A stretch of DNA of 64,000 nt from Brevibacillus composti (lineage in GTDB: Bacteria; Bacillota; Bacilli; Brevibacillales; Brevibacillaceae), in contig NZ_CP066308.1 in assembly GCF_016406105.1 (NCBI RefSeq), positions 3,610,001 through 3,674,000 of the forward strand, in the 5' to 3' direction. Below, piece by piece: positions 35,861-44,377 of the stretch; the stretch's first letter is position 1, and each line of letters starts with the position of its first letter. Made by a program: the position numbers and the translations under genes. A model generated the notes under the pieces. It saw nothing but the letters and a program-made list of their open reading frames with translations. It was not told the origin of the DNA and did no database searches.

Positions 35861-35971
35861 CGTATCGGACTGTATCGGACTGTATCGGACTGTATCGGAC
35901 CGTTTCGACGCTGCGGACCAGTTTTGACCTGCTCAAAAAATCAGAATTTGACCCTTTCCGACAGGTCAAAA
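35861..35971. repeat. Four tandem TGTATCGGAC units and a 10-bp inverted repeat
   Basis: TGTATCGGAC is repeated four times without gaps at 35861-35900; the first copy starts CG instead of TG. Just downstream, TTTTGACCTG (35922-35931) and its exact complement (35962-35971) enclose another TTTGACC (35947-35953). The array lies between a terminator and the NimA-like gene, so the inverted repeat may be an operator. Confidence 0.75.
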
Positions 35972-36031
35972 ACACCCTAAGATAAGTCCAACGATGAGCA
36001 AGACCGATATGACACGAACGGAGGAATTCCC

Positions 36032-36580
36032 TTGTTTCCGATCCGCTATTCCAAGCGCACCATCACGGACGAAGCGCAAATCGACGCGTTTCTCAAACAT
36101 GCCAGAGTCGGCCACCTCGGCCTCTCTGACGGGAGCGAGCCCTACGTGGTTCCGCTTAATTTCAGCTGGCTGAACGGCTGTCTCTATTTTCACGGCGCCG
36201 ACTCGGGCCGAAAGGTCGACCTGATCGGCCAAAACAACCGCGTCTGCTTCTGCGTGACCGACGAGTACGGCACGATCGCCGATCCGGTGCCCGCCATGAC
36301 CGATACGGCCTACATGAGCGCGATGGTGTTCGGCACCGTCGAGCGGGTGGAGCAGCCCGAAGAGATGCGGGATGCGCTGCAAGCCATGCTGGACAAGTAC
36401 GTGCCGGGCTATTATCCGGAGCCGCTCTCCCTGCAGCATGTGATCAAATACCGCTCCTCCATGGGCAGCGCCGCTGCCGTTTTTCGCATCAAGCCCGAAT
36501 CTATCACGGCAAAGGGAAATCCTCCGTCGGAAACGCACAGCTTCTATCCCGGGCGGACTCTGCACATGGACATCGGATAA
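36032..36580 (+). CDS. Pyridoxamine 5'-phosphate oxidase family protein (NimA-like)
   Basis: This 182-residue split-barrel flavoprotein begins MFPIRYSKRTITDEAQIDAF and has GHLGLSDGSEPYVVPLNFSW, the cofactor-binding segment HGADSGRKVDLI and the VCFCVTDEYG strand typical of the NimA (5-nitroimidazole reductase-like) subgroup. The true substrate is usually unknown. The start is TTG at 36032, directed by CGGAGGAA at 5 bases. The gene has its own terminator, and an inverted repeat lies about 60 bases upstream. Confidence 0.82.
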   Translation: MFPIRYSKRTITDEAQIDAFLKHARVGHLGLSDGSEPYVVPLNFSWLNGCLYFHGADSGRKVDLIGQNNRVCFCVTDEYGTIADPVPAMTDTAYMSAMVFGTVERVEQPEEMRDALQAMLDKYVPGYYPEPLSLQHVIKYRSSMGSAAAVFRIKPESITAKGNPPSETHSFYPGRTLHMDIG

Positions 36581-36592
36581 ACTCAGCCTCAC

Positions 36593-36640
36593 AAAAAAAA
36601 GACAGGTTCTGCCCGATATGGGGCACACCTGTCTTTTTCG
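36593..36640. terminator. Bidirectional terminator
   Basis: AAAAAGACAGGT pairs with ACCTGTCTTTTT; inner TGCCC/GGGCA extends the stem. It lies between convergent genes. Confidence 0.85.
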
Positions 36641-36693
36641 TATGGGCAGATACTCTCGGTGCGGGTTAATCAGGGATGAGCCGGCCAGCTGGA

Positions 36694-37155
36694 TTACCGG
36701 GCCGGCAGGTCGGCCGGGGCGCTCATCCCGGTGGCAATCGCCAGACGGTTCCAGGCATTGATCGTATTGATCGCCATAAGCAAGGAGACGATCTCTGCCT
36801 CGCTAAAATGCTTGCGCACCTCTTCGAAAACCGCCTCAGGCACACCTTCCTTGGCGATCAGGGTCACCGCTTCGGCCAGCGCCAGCGCAGCCCGCTCGGC
36901 ATCAGTATACATCGCCGCCTCTCTCCAGGCATTGAGCAGGTAGAGGCGCTGTTCGCTCTCCCCTTTTTCCCTCGCCTCCCGGGTGTGCATGTCGAGGCAA
37001 TAGGCGCAGCCATTCAACTGGGACGCTCTGATTTTTATCAGCTCCAAAAGCCTGTCGTCCAGCCCGCTTGTGCGCACGAACTTTTCCAGCTGCAGCATGG
37101 CCTGAAATGCTTGGGGGTTTGCCTGGTGATGCACCAATCTCCGTTTCATCTGCAT
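36694..37155 (-). CDS. Carboxymuconolactone decarboxylase family protein (AhpD-like)
   Basis: This 153-residue protein has the AhpD-type motif QLNGCAYCLDMHTREAREKG with the CxxC and His active site, followed by a helical tail (EAEIVSLLMAINTINAWNRLA). Members are peroxidases or decarboxylases. The start at 37155 has AGAGG upstream; ATG at 37149 is also possible, while the longer frame to 37269 overlaps the preceding gene. It follows the extradiol dioxygenase on the same strand with an 85-base gap. Confidence 0.83.
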   Translation of the reverse strand: MQMKRRLVHHQANPQAFQAMLQLEKFVRTSGLDDRLLELIKIRASQLNGCAYCLDMHTREAREKGESEQRLYLLNAWREAAMYTDAERAALALAEAVTLIAKEGVPEAVFEEVRKHFSEAEIVSLLMAINTINAWNRLAIATGMSAPADLPAR

Positions 37156-37240
37156 CGATCCTCTCGTTTCAGAATGTTTTTTGTTCATTCCTATAACGAG
37201 TGCCCCTAATGAGTTGTGACAAGAAATCGCCGGAAAAAAA

Positions 37241-38032
37241 TCAGTTTTTGCCAAACTCCCAGATGACATGACTCAGACTGCCATAGCGAAAGCTGATATG
37301 CTTCCGGCTGGCCGTTTTCGCCGCATCGGCCGCGCCCATGGCGTAAAAGAGCGGGACGAAATGCTCGTTTCCGTGCACAGGCACCGCTTGGCGGACGTAT
37401 GGAGCCTCCGTCTCATAGCGGAACAGCGCATCCATGTCCCAGGCCTCCGCCTTTTCCCGGATCCACTCTTCAAATTGCACGGCCCAGGCGTCCCCCGCAT
37501 TTTCATTCGAGCGCATGTTGATGTAAGCAAAATTATGCACGGTCCCGCCGCTGCCGATGATCAGGATGTCTTGGTCCCGCAGCGATTGCAGGGCTGCTCC
37601 GATCGCGTACTGCTCGGCAGGCATCAGCGAGGGATTGACGGAGAGCGATACCACCGGGATATCGGCCGCGGGATACATCTGCCGCAGGACGACCCAAGCC
37701 CCGTGATCGAGACCGCGTACCGGATCCGCCTGAGCCTCTATTCCTGCCGCCTCCAGCAGCCCCATGACCTCTTCCGCCAGCTTCGGGTCGCCTTTGGCCG
37801 GATACTGGATCTCGTACAGTTCGCGCGGAAAGCCGCCGAAATCATGAATGGTAGCGTGACTTTCCGTCGTGCCGACCGCCTGCGTGCGGCTTTCCCAGTG
37901 AGCGGAAAAAATCAGGATGGCTTTGGGACGCGGCAATTCTTCCGCCAATTGCCGCAGCGCTTCGGTATACTCATTTTTCTCAATCGCCAGCAATGGTGCG
38001 CCGTGAGCGAGAAAAAGGGATGGCATGGTCAT
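37241..38032 (-). CDS. Class III extradiol ring-cleavage dioxygenase (4,5-DOPA dioxygenase-like)
   Basis: This 263-residue LigB/DODA-family enzyme starts MTMPSLFLAHGAPLLAIEKN, where His is an expected metal ligand. Further ligand segments are ILIFSAHWE, the GLDHGAWVVLRQMYP motif, and GSGGTVHNFAYI. AVPVHGNEHFVPLFYAMGAA near the C-terminus is typical of YgiD/DODA proteins. It cleaves catechol-like rings with iron or zinc; the natural substrate is unknown. The start at 38032 is chosen for GGAAGGTG 7 bases upstream. Operator-like sequence overlaps its promoter. Confidence 0.85.
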   Translation of the reverse strand: MTMPSLFLAHGAPLLAIEKNEYTEALRQLAEELPRPKAILIFSAHWESRTQAVGTTESHATIHDFGGFPRELYEIQYPAKGDPKLAEEVMGLLEAAGIEAQADPVRGLDHGAWVVLRQMYPAADIPVVSLSVNPSLMPAEQYAIGAALQSLRDQDILIIGSGGTVHNFAYINMRSNENAGDAWAVQFEEWIREKAEAWDMDALFRYETEAPYVRQAVPVHGNEHFVPLFYAMGAADAAKTASRKHISFRYGSLSHVIWEFGKN

Positions 38033-38057
38033 GATGGACACCTTCCTTTTGTACATT

Positions 38058-38081
38058 AGGTTACTTTTTGTAAGTATTATA
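38058..38081 (-). promoter_or_regulatory. Promoter -10 and HxlR/YodB-like operator before the dioxygenase gene
   Basis: TTAC-TTTTT... GTAA (38061-38073) forms an inverted repeat directly after a TATAAT -10 (38076-38081, minus strand). Such TTAC-N5-GTAA sites are bound by DUF24/HxlR quinone sensors in Bacillus, which control similar ring-cleavage dioxygenases. Regulator identity is inference. Confidence 0.45.
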
Positions 38082-38272
38082 CCTCGACTTTGCCGATTGC
38101 GCCAGTCCTTCCTTTCCCTTTTTGCCCGTTGCGGTGATTCTGAGCCTAGAAATGGAAGGTGTATAACCCTATACTAATGTGATCCATCGCACCTGATATT
38201 TTTCCGTGCCGACCGTTCCTGCGCCAGAGGGCGCGGAGCGTCTTCGTTTTATGATATCCAATAAAGGGGTAT

Positions 38273-40408
38273 ATGCACTTGCCGACAAGAATGCTGACGG
38301 GGAAGTTCTCTCTGCTAAAAGAAGTCACGATTTTTCTCTTGCTGCTATCCATTCTCTTGGGGATTCGCTCGATGTGGCAGACAACATTTTCGACTCCTGA
38401 ACATCCGCCCGTCACGCGAGGCGTAATTGATTTGCGGGGCTGGGATTTCGAGCGCTCTCCTTCGATTCCGCTGAATGGGGAATGGGAGTTTTATCCCCAT
38501 GCTTTTCTCTCCCGCCAGGACAAGCCGTCTCCCGAAGATGTACAGCCTCGCTATGTCCAGGTTCCCGGCGATTGGAGCGACGGATTTTCGGAGGAAGCGA
38601 GCTCCTCATACGGCTATGGGACGTATCGCATACGCATTCTCGTTGATCAGCCGTTGGAGCAGCCCTACACCTTCTGGTTTCAGCAGATCTAAGCCTCTTC
38701 CTTTGTAGAGATCAATGGCGATCCTTCGGTTTCTTTCGGCGATCTTGCCGAGCGTGCCGAGGAATATCAGCCCAGATCCGTCTCTTACACGGAATCGCAC
38801 ACCTTGAAAGATGCAAAGGAAATCGAATTGCTTGTGCGCGTGGCGAACTTCGACCACCCATTCAAAGGCGGCATCATCAAATCCATTCGGTTTGGCTCAC
38901 AGGCGGCCATCGACAGTGAACGCTGGTACTCGATCAGCTTTCAGCTCTCGACCTTTCTCATCTTGCTCCTTCACGGGCTGTACGCCTTCATGATGTTCTT
39001 GTTCAATCCGCGGCAAAAGGTTTTCCTCCTGTTCTTATTTCTGCTCTTGTCAGCCGAACTGACGATCATATCGGATCATGAGTCCTTGTTGTTGATTTGG
39101 CTGCCGTTGGGTTATGCCTGGGCTTTAAAAATAAAAATACTCTCTTATCTGTATTTTGCTTTCTTCCTGCTGCTCATGGCCCGTTCACTATCGGGAAGCG
39201 CCGCGGGTGAAAAAGTCATCAAGGTCTACATCGGCGCACTCGGCCTGTACACGGTGTTTCTTCTGTGTGCGACGCCATCGTTGATTTTCTATACCGTCGC
39301 GTTCAAAGAGAAGCAGACCATGGATGAAAAAAGCCATCAGGATTTGGAGCTGCTCGTGACGATCAGCCGCCAAATGTCCCATCTGCTTAACGATTTGCTC
39401 GATGTGGTTCGGCTTCAGAACAATCTGATTCTGCTTCACAAGGAGCCTTTGCTGATACAGTCAGTCGCCTCCGGGGTCTTTAACATGCTTCAACTGATCA
39501 TCAGCAACAAATCGATTCCTGAAGGTGCTCCAGAGCATACTCTCCTCGGAGCCCTACTACGTGAGATCGACCACTTCAGCCAAGGAAGCGCTGGAGCTGC
39601 TCAATACAGAGCGCTGGGATTTGCTCATCACGGACGTCATGATGCCGCAAATGTCCGGGTACGAGCTGACACGGAGGGTACGGACGCGTTTCGCGATTTC
39701 GGAGCTGCCTGTCCTGCTGCTGACGGCCCGCAACCAGCCGGCAGATATTTATGCCGGTTCATGGCGGGTGCCAACGACTACGTGGCGAAGCCGGTGGACG
39801 CCCTGGAATTGAAGTCGCGCATCTGGTCTCTCACAACATTAAAGCAATCGGTGCACGAGAGGTTGCGCATGGAGGCCGCCTATCTGCAAGCGCAAATCCA
39901 TCCCCATTTCCTGTTCAATACGTTAAACGCGATTATCGCATTGGGCGACATTGACACGGAAAAGATGAAACAGCTGGCAGATGCGTTTGCCTCCTACCTG
40001 CGGATCAGTTTTGACTTCCTCAATGCAGAGGAGCTCGTGTCGCTGTCCCATGAGCTGGCGCTTGTTGAAGCCTATCTGTTTATCGAAAAAGAGCGCTTCG
40101 GAGAAAGATTGACTGTCGTCTGGAAGGTGGATCCGCAGATCGACCTGACTCTGCCTCCGCTGACGATCCAGCCGCTGATCGAGGTGAGAGATAACGGCAT
40201 CGGGATGGAGGAAAAGAAGGTGCACGCCCTGCTAGATTTGTCAGTGAAGGACAGGAGCGGCATCGGGGTGCCCAATACGAACCGGCGGCTCACGCAAATG
40301 TACGGAAAAGGTTTATCCATCTACAGCCAGCCGGGCGAAGGGACCATCGTCTCTTTTCGCATTCCCGTCGCTGTGCAAAAGCGTGCATCGCTCGGCAAGA
40401 TGGATTGA
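38273..40408 (+). pseudogene. Decayed hybrid sensor histidine kinase (7TMR-DISM type)
   Basis: The remains are in order. An N-terminal helix is followed by a DISM extracellular domain (LNGEWEFYPHAFL) broken by an in-frame TAA at 38690-38692. Seven membrane segments begin near 38930. Part of a HisKA region follows (ISRQMSHLLNDLLDVVRLQ). A deletion near 39510 removes its ATPase domain and the start of a receiver. The receiver body reads in another frame (SAKEALELLNTERWDLLITD). A single missing T near 39760 returns to the first frame at MAGANDYVAKPVD. A second kinase module (QIHPHFLFNTLNAII) has lost its N-box by a deletion near 40182 (IQPLIE joined to VRDNGIGM). Confidence 0.9.
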
Positions 40409-40471
40409 AGAAGATGCGACGCTCCCGGAGCACGCCGCGGTGCTGCATGTCAGTCGTCGAACCATAGGCAA

Positions 40472-40512
40472 CAAAAAAAGCATGCCGGGTTTTCCCGACA
40501 TGCTTTTTGTTT
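40472..40512. terminator. Bidirectional terminator
   Basis: AAAAAGCATG and CATGCTTTTT enclose GGG-TTTT-CCC. It serves sodA on the minus strand. Confidence 0.8.
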
Positions 40513-40531
40513 TGCGCATGCAGCTTTTCTC

Positions 40532-41140
40532 TTAGCGAGCAGCCTCATAACGCTTGCTGACTTCATCCCAGTTCACGACATTCCAGAATGCTCCGATGTA
40601 GTCAGGGCGTTTGTTTTGGTATTTCAGGTAGTAGGCATGCTCCCACACGTCCAGACCGAGGATCGGCGTTTTGCCTTCCATGATCGGGCTGTCTTGGTTA
40701 GGAGTAGACGTGATGGCCAGTTTGCCGCCATCGACGATCAGCCAAGCCCAACCAGAACCGAAGCGGGTCGTTGCCGCTTTGGCGAATTCTGCTTTGAAGT
40801 TGTCAAAGCTGCCAAACGCTTGGTTAATCGCATCAGCCAGTGCTCCGGTCGGCTCGCCGCCGCCGTTCGGGCTGAGGATTTGCCAGAAAAGAGCGTGGTT
40901 GGCATGGCCGCCGCCGTTGTTGCGGACAGCTGTGCGGATGTCTTCTGGAAGTGCATCCAGATTGCTGATCAGCTCTTCTACAGACTTGGATTGCAGGTCA
41001 GCGTGAGCCTCCAGTGCAGCATTCAGGTTGTTCACATAAGTAGCATGATGGCGACCGTGATGGATCTCCATGGTTTGAGCGTCGATGTGAGGCTCCAACG
41101 CGTTATGAGCATACGGCAATTCAGGAAGTTGATGTGCCAT
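40532..41140 (-). CDS. sodA: Superoxide dismutase, Mn type
   Basis: This 202-residue enzyme has metal ligands visible in [13 protein letters not shown] (His), [11 protein letters not shown] (His) and [13 protein letters not shown] (Asp and His). The Gly/Gln pattern around [12 protein letters not shown] fits the manganese form. It converts superoxide to peroxide and oxygen. The ATG at 41140 (MAHQLPELP) is preferred: GGAGG is 10 bases upstream, whereas the nearer ATG at 41149 would overlap the ribosome site. A sigma-A promoter lies at 41188-41216. Confidence 0.95.
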   Translation of the reverse strand: MAHQLPELPYAHNALEPHIDAQTMEIHHGRHHATYVNNLNAALEAHADLQSKSVEELISNLDALPEDIRTAVRNNGGGHANHALFWQILSPNGGGEPTGALADAINQAFGSFDNFKAEFAKAATTRFGSGWAWLIVDGGKLAITSTPNQDSPIMEGKTPILGLDVWEHAYYLKYQNKRPDYIGAFWNVVNWDEVSKRYEAAR

Positions 41141-41187
41141 AATTTTCATTCCTCCTTCGTGATATGTATGGGTCAAGCTTCCACCTT

Positions 41188-41216
41188 ATTATAATGCAAA
41201 GCGCTCACTTTTACAA
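41188..41216 (-). promoter_or_regulatory. sodA promoter
   Basis: On the minus strand, TTGTAA (41211-41216), 17 bases and TATAAT (41188-41193) stand 48 bases before the ATG. Confidence 0.65.
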
Positions 41217-41345
41217 CAAAGTGGTATGCAAAGTCTCGTAATCTTCCACCGCATATATCAAAAATTAGTATCTTGCTATCTAGGTAGAGAGTGCTAGACT
41301 TGGATTATTCATTTCCACCATCTTGCTAGAGTTAGGTGATCATTT

Positions 41346-42116
41346 GTGGACTTAGACCTGTCATCCATCCTGTTTTTGGCCTTTTTTGGATTTGTCGCCG
41401 CTTTTATTGACAGCACCGTAGGCGGAGGCGGCCTGGTTTCCCTGCCGGCCCTGCTGGGGTTGGGCATCCCGCCGTATCTGGCGCTGGGAACGAACAAGCT
41501 GGCCGGTACGATCTCCTCGGCGACCAGCTCCATTACCTTTATCCGCATGGGCAAATTCGACAAGAAGCTGATGGCGATCCTCTTTCCCTTTTCGCTGATC
41601 GGCGCCTATGCGGGAGCCAAGACCGTGCTGTTCATCCCGCAGGAGTTCCTCAGAGTGCTGGTTATCATCATGATGGCCGCCATCTTCGTCTACACCCTGC
41701 TGAACAAACGCTTTGGCGAAAACTCCAGCTTCAAGGGCTACACCCGTTTTACACTGGGACTCGGCATTCCGATTACGTTTTTGATCGGATTTTACGATGG
41801 CTTTTTCGGTCCGGGCACGGGTTCCTTTTTCGTCTTTCTGATGGTCCTGTTGTTTGGCTATGATTTCGTCATCGGGGCAGGCAATGGCCGCATCCTCAAC
41901 CTGGCCAGCAATATCGCCGCCCTGTTTGTCTTTATCATGGAGGGCAAAGTGATCTTCATCACCGGCCTCGTGATGGGTGTCGCGATGCTGCTCGGTGCCA
42001 GCCTGGGTGCGCGCGTGGCGATCAAAACAGGAGTCCGCTACGTCCGTCCGCTGTTTTTGCTCGTCTCGATCACGTTGATTACGAAAATGGTGTACGAGCT
42101 GTTCTTTACGCCTTGA
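41346..42116 (+). CDS. TSUP family anion exporter (TauE/SafE-like)
   Basis: This 256-residue membrane protein has about eight helices. The family motif FVAAFIDSTVGGGGLVSLPALLG is at residues 14-36, and its repeat in the second half is FYDGFFGPGTGSFFVFLMV. It transports sulfite, sulfoacetate or related organic anions in known relatives; the substrate here is unknown. The start is GTG at 41346 with TTAGGTGA upstream. The leader carries short imperfect palindromes (TCTTGCTATCTAGGTAGAGAG) that could bind a regulator. Confidence 0.87.
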   Translation: MDLDLSSILFLAFFGFVAAFIDSTVGGGGLVSLPALLGLGIPPYLALGTNKLAGTISSATSSITFIRMGKFDKKLMAILFPFSLIGAYAGAKTVLFIPQEFLRVLVIIMMAAIFVYTLLNKRFGENSSFKGYTRFTLGLGIPITFLIGFYDGFFGPGTGSFFVFLMVLLFGYDFVIGAGNGRILNLASNIAALFVFIMEGKVIFITGLVMGVAMLLGASLGARVAIKTGVRYVRPLFLLVSITLITKMVYELFFTP

Positions 42117-42158
42117 CCGAATCGGTGTGCACAAATGACGAGTAACGAGGCAGTGGTG

Positions 42159-42440
42159 AGAAGAAGCATGTTCCCATGCTTGGCTCCGTTCTCCACCCTG
42201 CGAAGGAGTATGGACTGTCCGCTCCACAGCGGCCCTCGGGGGGTACGCAAAAGGAGCAGCGCTGACGAGGTCATCCCACGTTGCGCCCCTTTTTCCCGCG
42301 GGCCGCTGTTCCGCTTAGCCGGGCTCCGCAAAGTCGCTGCGCATGGGAACATGCTTCTTCTACGGGACTGGCTGCGTTTCTCCGCAGGGTGGAAACCGGA
42401 TTCTATTTCTATATTCGGAGCGGACAGTCTGCGCCTCCCC
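42159..42440. repeat. Intergenic element of nested inverted repeats
   Basis: A perfect 21-bp inverted repeat has arms at 42159-42179 and 42341-42361 (core GCATGTTCCCATGC). Between the arms, CACAGCGGCCC pairs with GGGCCGCTGT. A second set overlaps: GACTGTCCGCTCC (about 42213-42225) pairs with GGAGCGGACAGTC (about 42416-42428), flanked by related CCCTGCG/CGCAGGG boxes, and CCGCAGGG-GGAA-CCGG is repeated twice. The region has no ribosome-site-led ORF. It looks like a structured RNA or a repetitive intergenic element. Confidence 0.7.
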
Positions 42441-42543
42441 GCAGGGCGGAACCCGGAGCAGAGAAGGGAAACTTGCTTTTTCTGACTACGGTCCCTAAAA
42501 AAGGCAAGGCTCCGGCGAAGCCCGGCATGAAGAAACCAAAAAA

Positions 42544-42592
42544 AGATGGATAGGACAGCAGAGCGAACTCTGACTGCCCTATCCATCTTTTC
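42544..42592. terminator. Bidirectional terminator overlapping a stop codon
   Basis: GATGGATAGG-CAG pairs with CTG-CCTATCCATC, with U-runs on both strands. The stop codon of the 61-residue gene lies within the stem. Confidence 0.8.
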
Positions 42593-42764
42593 CTTTTCGC
42601 TGCTTTACGCGCAGAATGATACCGTCGATCAATAATCCGATGCCCGCCCCGTAGAACGGAGTCGCGAAGCGTACACCCTCGCTGATCGGAAGCGCTTTTA
42701 AATAGACAATGACGACGCCGACGATAAAGCCGATCATCGTATAACGCAAACGGGTCGGACCCAT
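42579..42764 (-). CDS. Small two-helix membrane protein (61 aa)
   Basis: AAAAGGGGATG stands before the ATG. The product has two hydrophobic segments (TMIGFIVGVVIVYLKALP and TPFYGAGIGLLIDGIIL) and a basic C-terminus (RVKQRKGKDG). It follows the YneF-like gene by 21 bases on the same strand and ends inside a terminator, so it is probably the last gene of that transcript. I do not recognise the family. Confidence 0.7.
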   Translation of the reverse strand: MGPTRLRYTMIGFIVGVVIVYLKALPISEGVRFATPFYGAGIGLLIDGIILRVKQRKGKDG

Positions 42765-42785
42765 GTCGTCATCCCCTTTTTGTCA

Positions 42786-43016
42786 TCACTTTCCAAATTT
42801 CTTGGGCATCTTCATATTTTTCATGTTGCGGCTCATTTGCTTCAGCTGCTTCTGGTTGAGATTCATGCCCATGGAGCGGGCCATCGCCTGCAATTGCTTG
42901 TCATCCATTTGCATATTTTCCACTTGCTTGCGCAGATAGTACGTCCCTCCCCAAAAACCTCCGACGAGGCCGAGAAGCAACGTTACGATCGGGATTACCC
43001 AGTTGTACCAAGCCAT
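42786..43016 (-). CDS. YneF family protein
   Basis: This 76-residue protein has one N-terminal membrane helix (NWVIPIVTLLLGLVGGFWGGTYY) followed by the YneF helix QVENMQMDDKQLQAMARSMG and NLNQKQLKQMSRNMKN, rich in Met and Gln. This layout matches YneF of Bacillus, a short membrane protein of unknown role. ATG at 43016 has GAGG rather far upstream; TTG at 43019 is an alternative start. Confidence 0.82.
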   Translation of the reverse strand: MAWYNWVIPIVTLLLGLVGGFWGGTYYLRKQVENMQMDDKQLQAMARSMGMNLNQKQLKQMSRNMKNMKMPKKFGK

Positions 43017-43171
43017 CAATACATTACCATCCTCTTTTGGGAAATACATTCTCCCCTATTGTACCACATCTGGGGGCGCTGTACATCGCCGCCGCAGGGA
43101 AAATGATTCGTCCGCCCTTCGGCGTTTCCACGTTTTTCGGCATATGCTAAACCAGGAGGTGATTTTTCCCT

Positions 43172-43924
43172 ATGCCCCCCATTTTGATTCTGGATCCGGG
43201 ACATGGCGGAATCGATCCAGGCGGCGGCTCCAACTCATTGTTCACAGAGAAAGCGAAGAATTTGCAAATCTCCCTCTACCAATTCAACCGCTTCAAAGAA
43301 CTGAACATCCCTGTCGCCATCACCCGCACCGGCGATACCACCCTGACCAGCGACGCCCGCGCTGCCCGCGTGCGCGACAGCGGCGCCCGCTACTGCATCT
43401 CGAATCACATCAACGCGGGCGGCGGCCGAGGCTCCGAAGTCATTTATTCCATCTACGCCAAGGCGACGTTTCCCACTCTGATTCAGGATGAACTGGAAGC
43501 AGCGGGAATGCCGAACCGACGTATTTTTACGCGGACCCTTCCTGACAATCCACGCAAAGACTATTACTTCATGCACCGGGAGACCGGCAGCGTGGAAACC
43601 GTGATTATTGAGTATGGATTTGCTGACAATGCGCTGGATGCGGAAAAGCTCCATCGCGATTGGCGCCCGCTTGCAGAGGGCGTCGTGAGAGCGTTTTGCG
43701 AATACATCGGCCATCCGTACAAACTTCCGACCCCAGTGGCCATTCCAACCCCGGGAGGTGGGACTGCCGTGCCCGAATGGAAGCAGGAAGCGATTGATTG
43801 GCTGTTTCGAGAAGGCTTGCTCACGAACGAGGACTGGCGGAATCAGCCCGACACTCCGCTGCCGCTCTGGGCCGAAGCGGTGATCCTGAAGCGGCTGTAC
43901 GAAAAACTGCGGGCTTCGCGTTAA
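43172..43924 (+). CDS. N-acetylmuramoyl-L-alanine amidase (Amidase_3, endolysin-like)
   Basis: This 250-residue zinc amidase has the first ligand in ILDPGHGGIDPGG, a Glu after it (FTEKAKNLQIS), the second His in YCISNHINAGGG, and the catalytic Glu in VIIEYGFADN. No signal peptide is present, which fits phage endolysins or spore-associated amidases. The C-terminal 45 residues (WKQEAIDWLFREGLLTNEDW) resemble the short wall-binding or SLH-like module of phage lysins. AGGAGGTGA lies 8 bases before the ATG. A holin-like gene follows at 14 bases. Confidence 0.88.
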   Translation: MPPILILDPGHGGIDPGGGSNSLFTEKAKNLQISLYQFNRFKELNIPVAITRTGDTTLTSDARAARVRDSGARYCISNHINAGGGRGSEVIYSIYAKATFPTLIQDELEAAGMPNRRIFTRTLPDNPRKDYYFMHRETGSVETVIIEYGFADNALDAEKLHRDWRPLAEGVVRAFCEYIGHPYKLPTPVAIPTPGGGTAVPEWKQEAIDWLFREGLLTNEDWRNQPDTPLPLWAEAVILKRLYEKLRASR

Positions 43925-43938
43925 GGAGGTGACTGCCC

Positions 43939-44376
43939 ATGGGGTTTGACCTTGGCCTGATCATCGCACTGGCTCTCGCGGCCTCAGCCAACCTGTCCGA
44001 TTTCCTGCGGATTCCGGAAAAATTGCGGGGCTGGATCGCCATGCTGCTGATCGTTTCGCTGTACATGGTGAACCAGTGGCTGTACGCGCCCGCCTTTGAC
44101 TGGAAAACCGCTTTTCTCCAAGGAGGGACCGCTGCGCTTTCCGCCGTCGGCATTCACTCCACGGCCAAGAATACAATGCAGCAGTTCACTCTTTTCCGGG
44201 GGCAGAGAGGTAAAACCGGGAGCCAGAGAACAGAGACGATCCGGGAGACTTCAGGCGGCAGCATCGGAAGCACGAGCGGCATGGGCGCAACTGGCGCCGG
44301 CATGCCCAGCATGATCGACGAGGCGGCACCCGCCGCACTTGAGGAGGAGCCGCTTTCCGCGGAACAACGCGTCTAG
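43939..44376 (+). CDS. Holin-like membrane protein
   Basis: This 145-residue protein has two to three short membrane helices in the first 75 residues (LGLIIALALAASANLSDFL; GWIAMLLIVSLYMVNQW; FLQGGTAALSAVGIHS) and a hydrophilic Gly/Ser/Thr-rich tail. Size, topology and position after an endolysin-like amidase suggest a holin or related phage-lysis protein. AAGGAGGTGA precedes the ATG. No phage structural genes are nearby. An alternative is an accessory protein that exports the amidase. Confidence 0.6.
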   Translation: MGFDLGLIIALALAASANLSDFLRIPEKLRGWIAMLLIVSLYMVNQWLYAPAFDWKTAFLQGGTAALSAVGIHSTAKNTMQQFTLFRGQRGKTGSQRTETIRETSGGSIGSTSGMGATGAGMPSMIDEAAPAALEEEPLSAEQRV

Positions 44377-44377
44377 A

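Noticed and set aside
35861-35900. Tandem repeat considered as a CRISPR array
   Set aside because: The 10-bp units are contiguous, with no spacers and no cas genes nearby.
42135-42485. Open frame of 116 codons through the inverted-repeat region
   Set aside because: No ribosome site, odd composition, and its apparent repeats come from the DNA repeats. Treated as non-coding.
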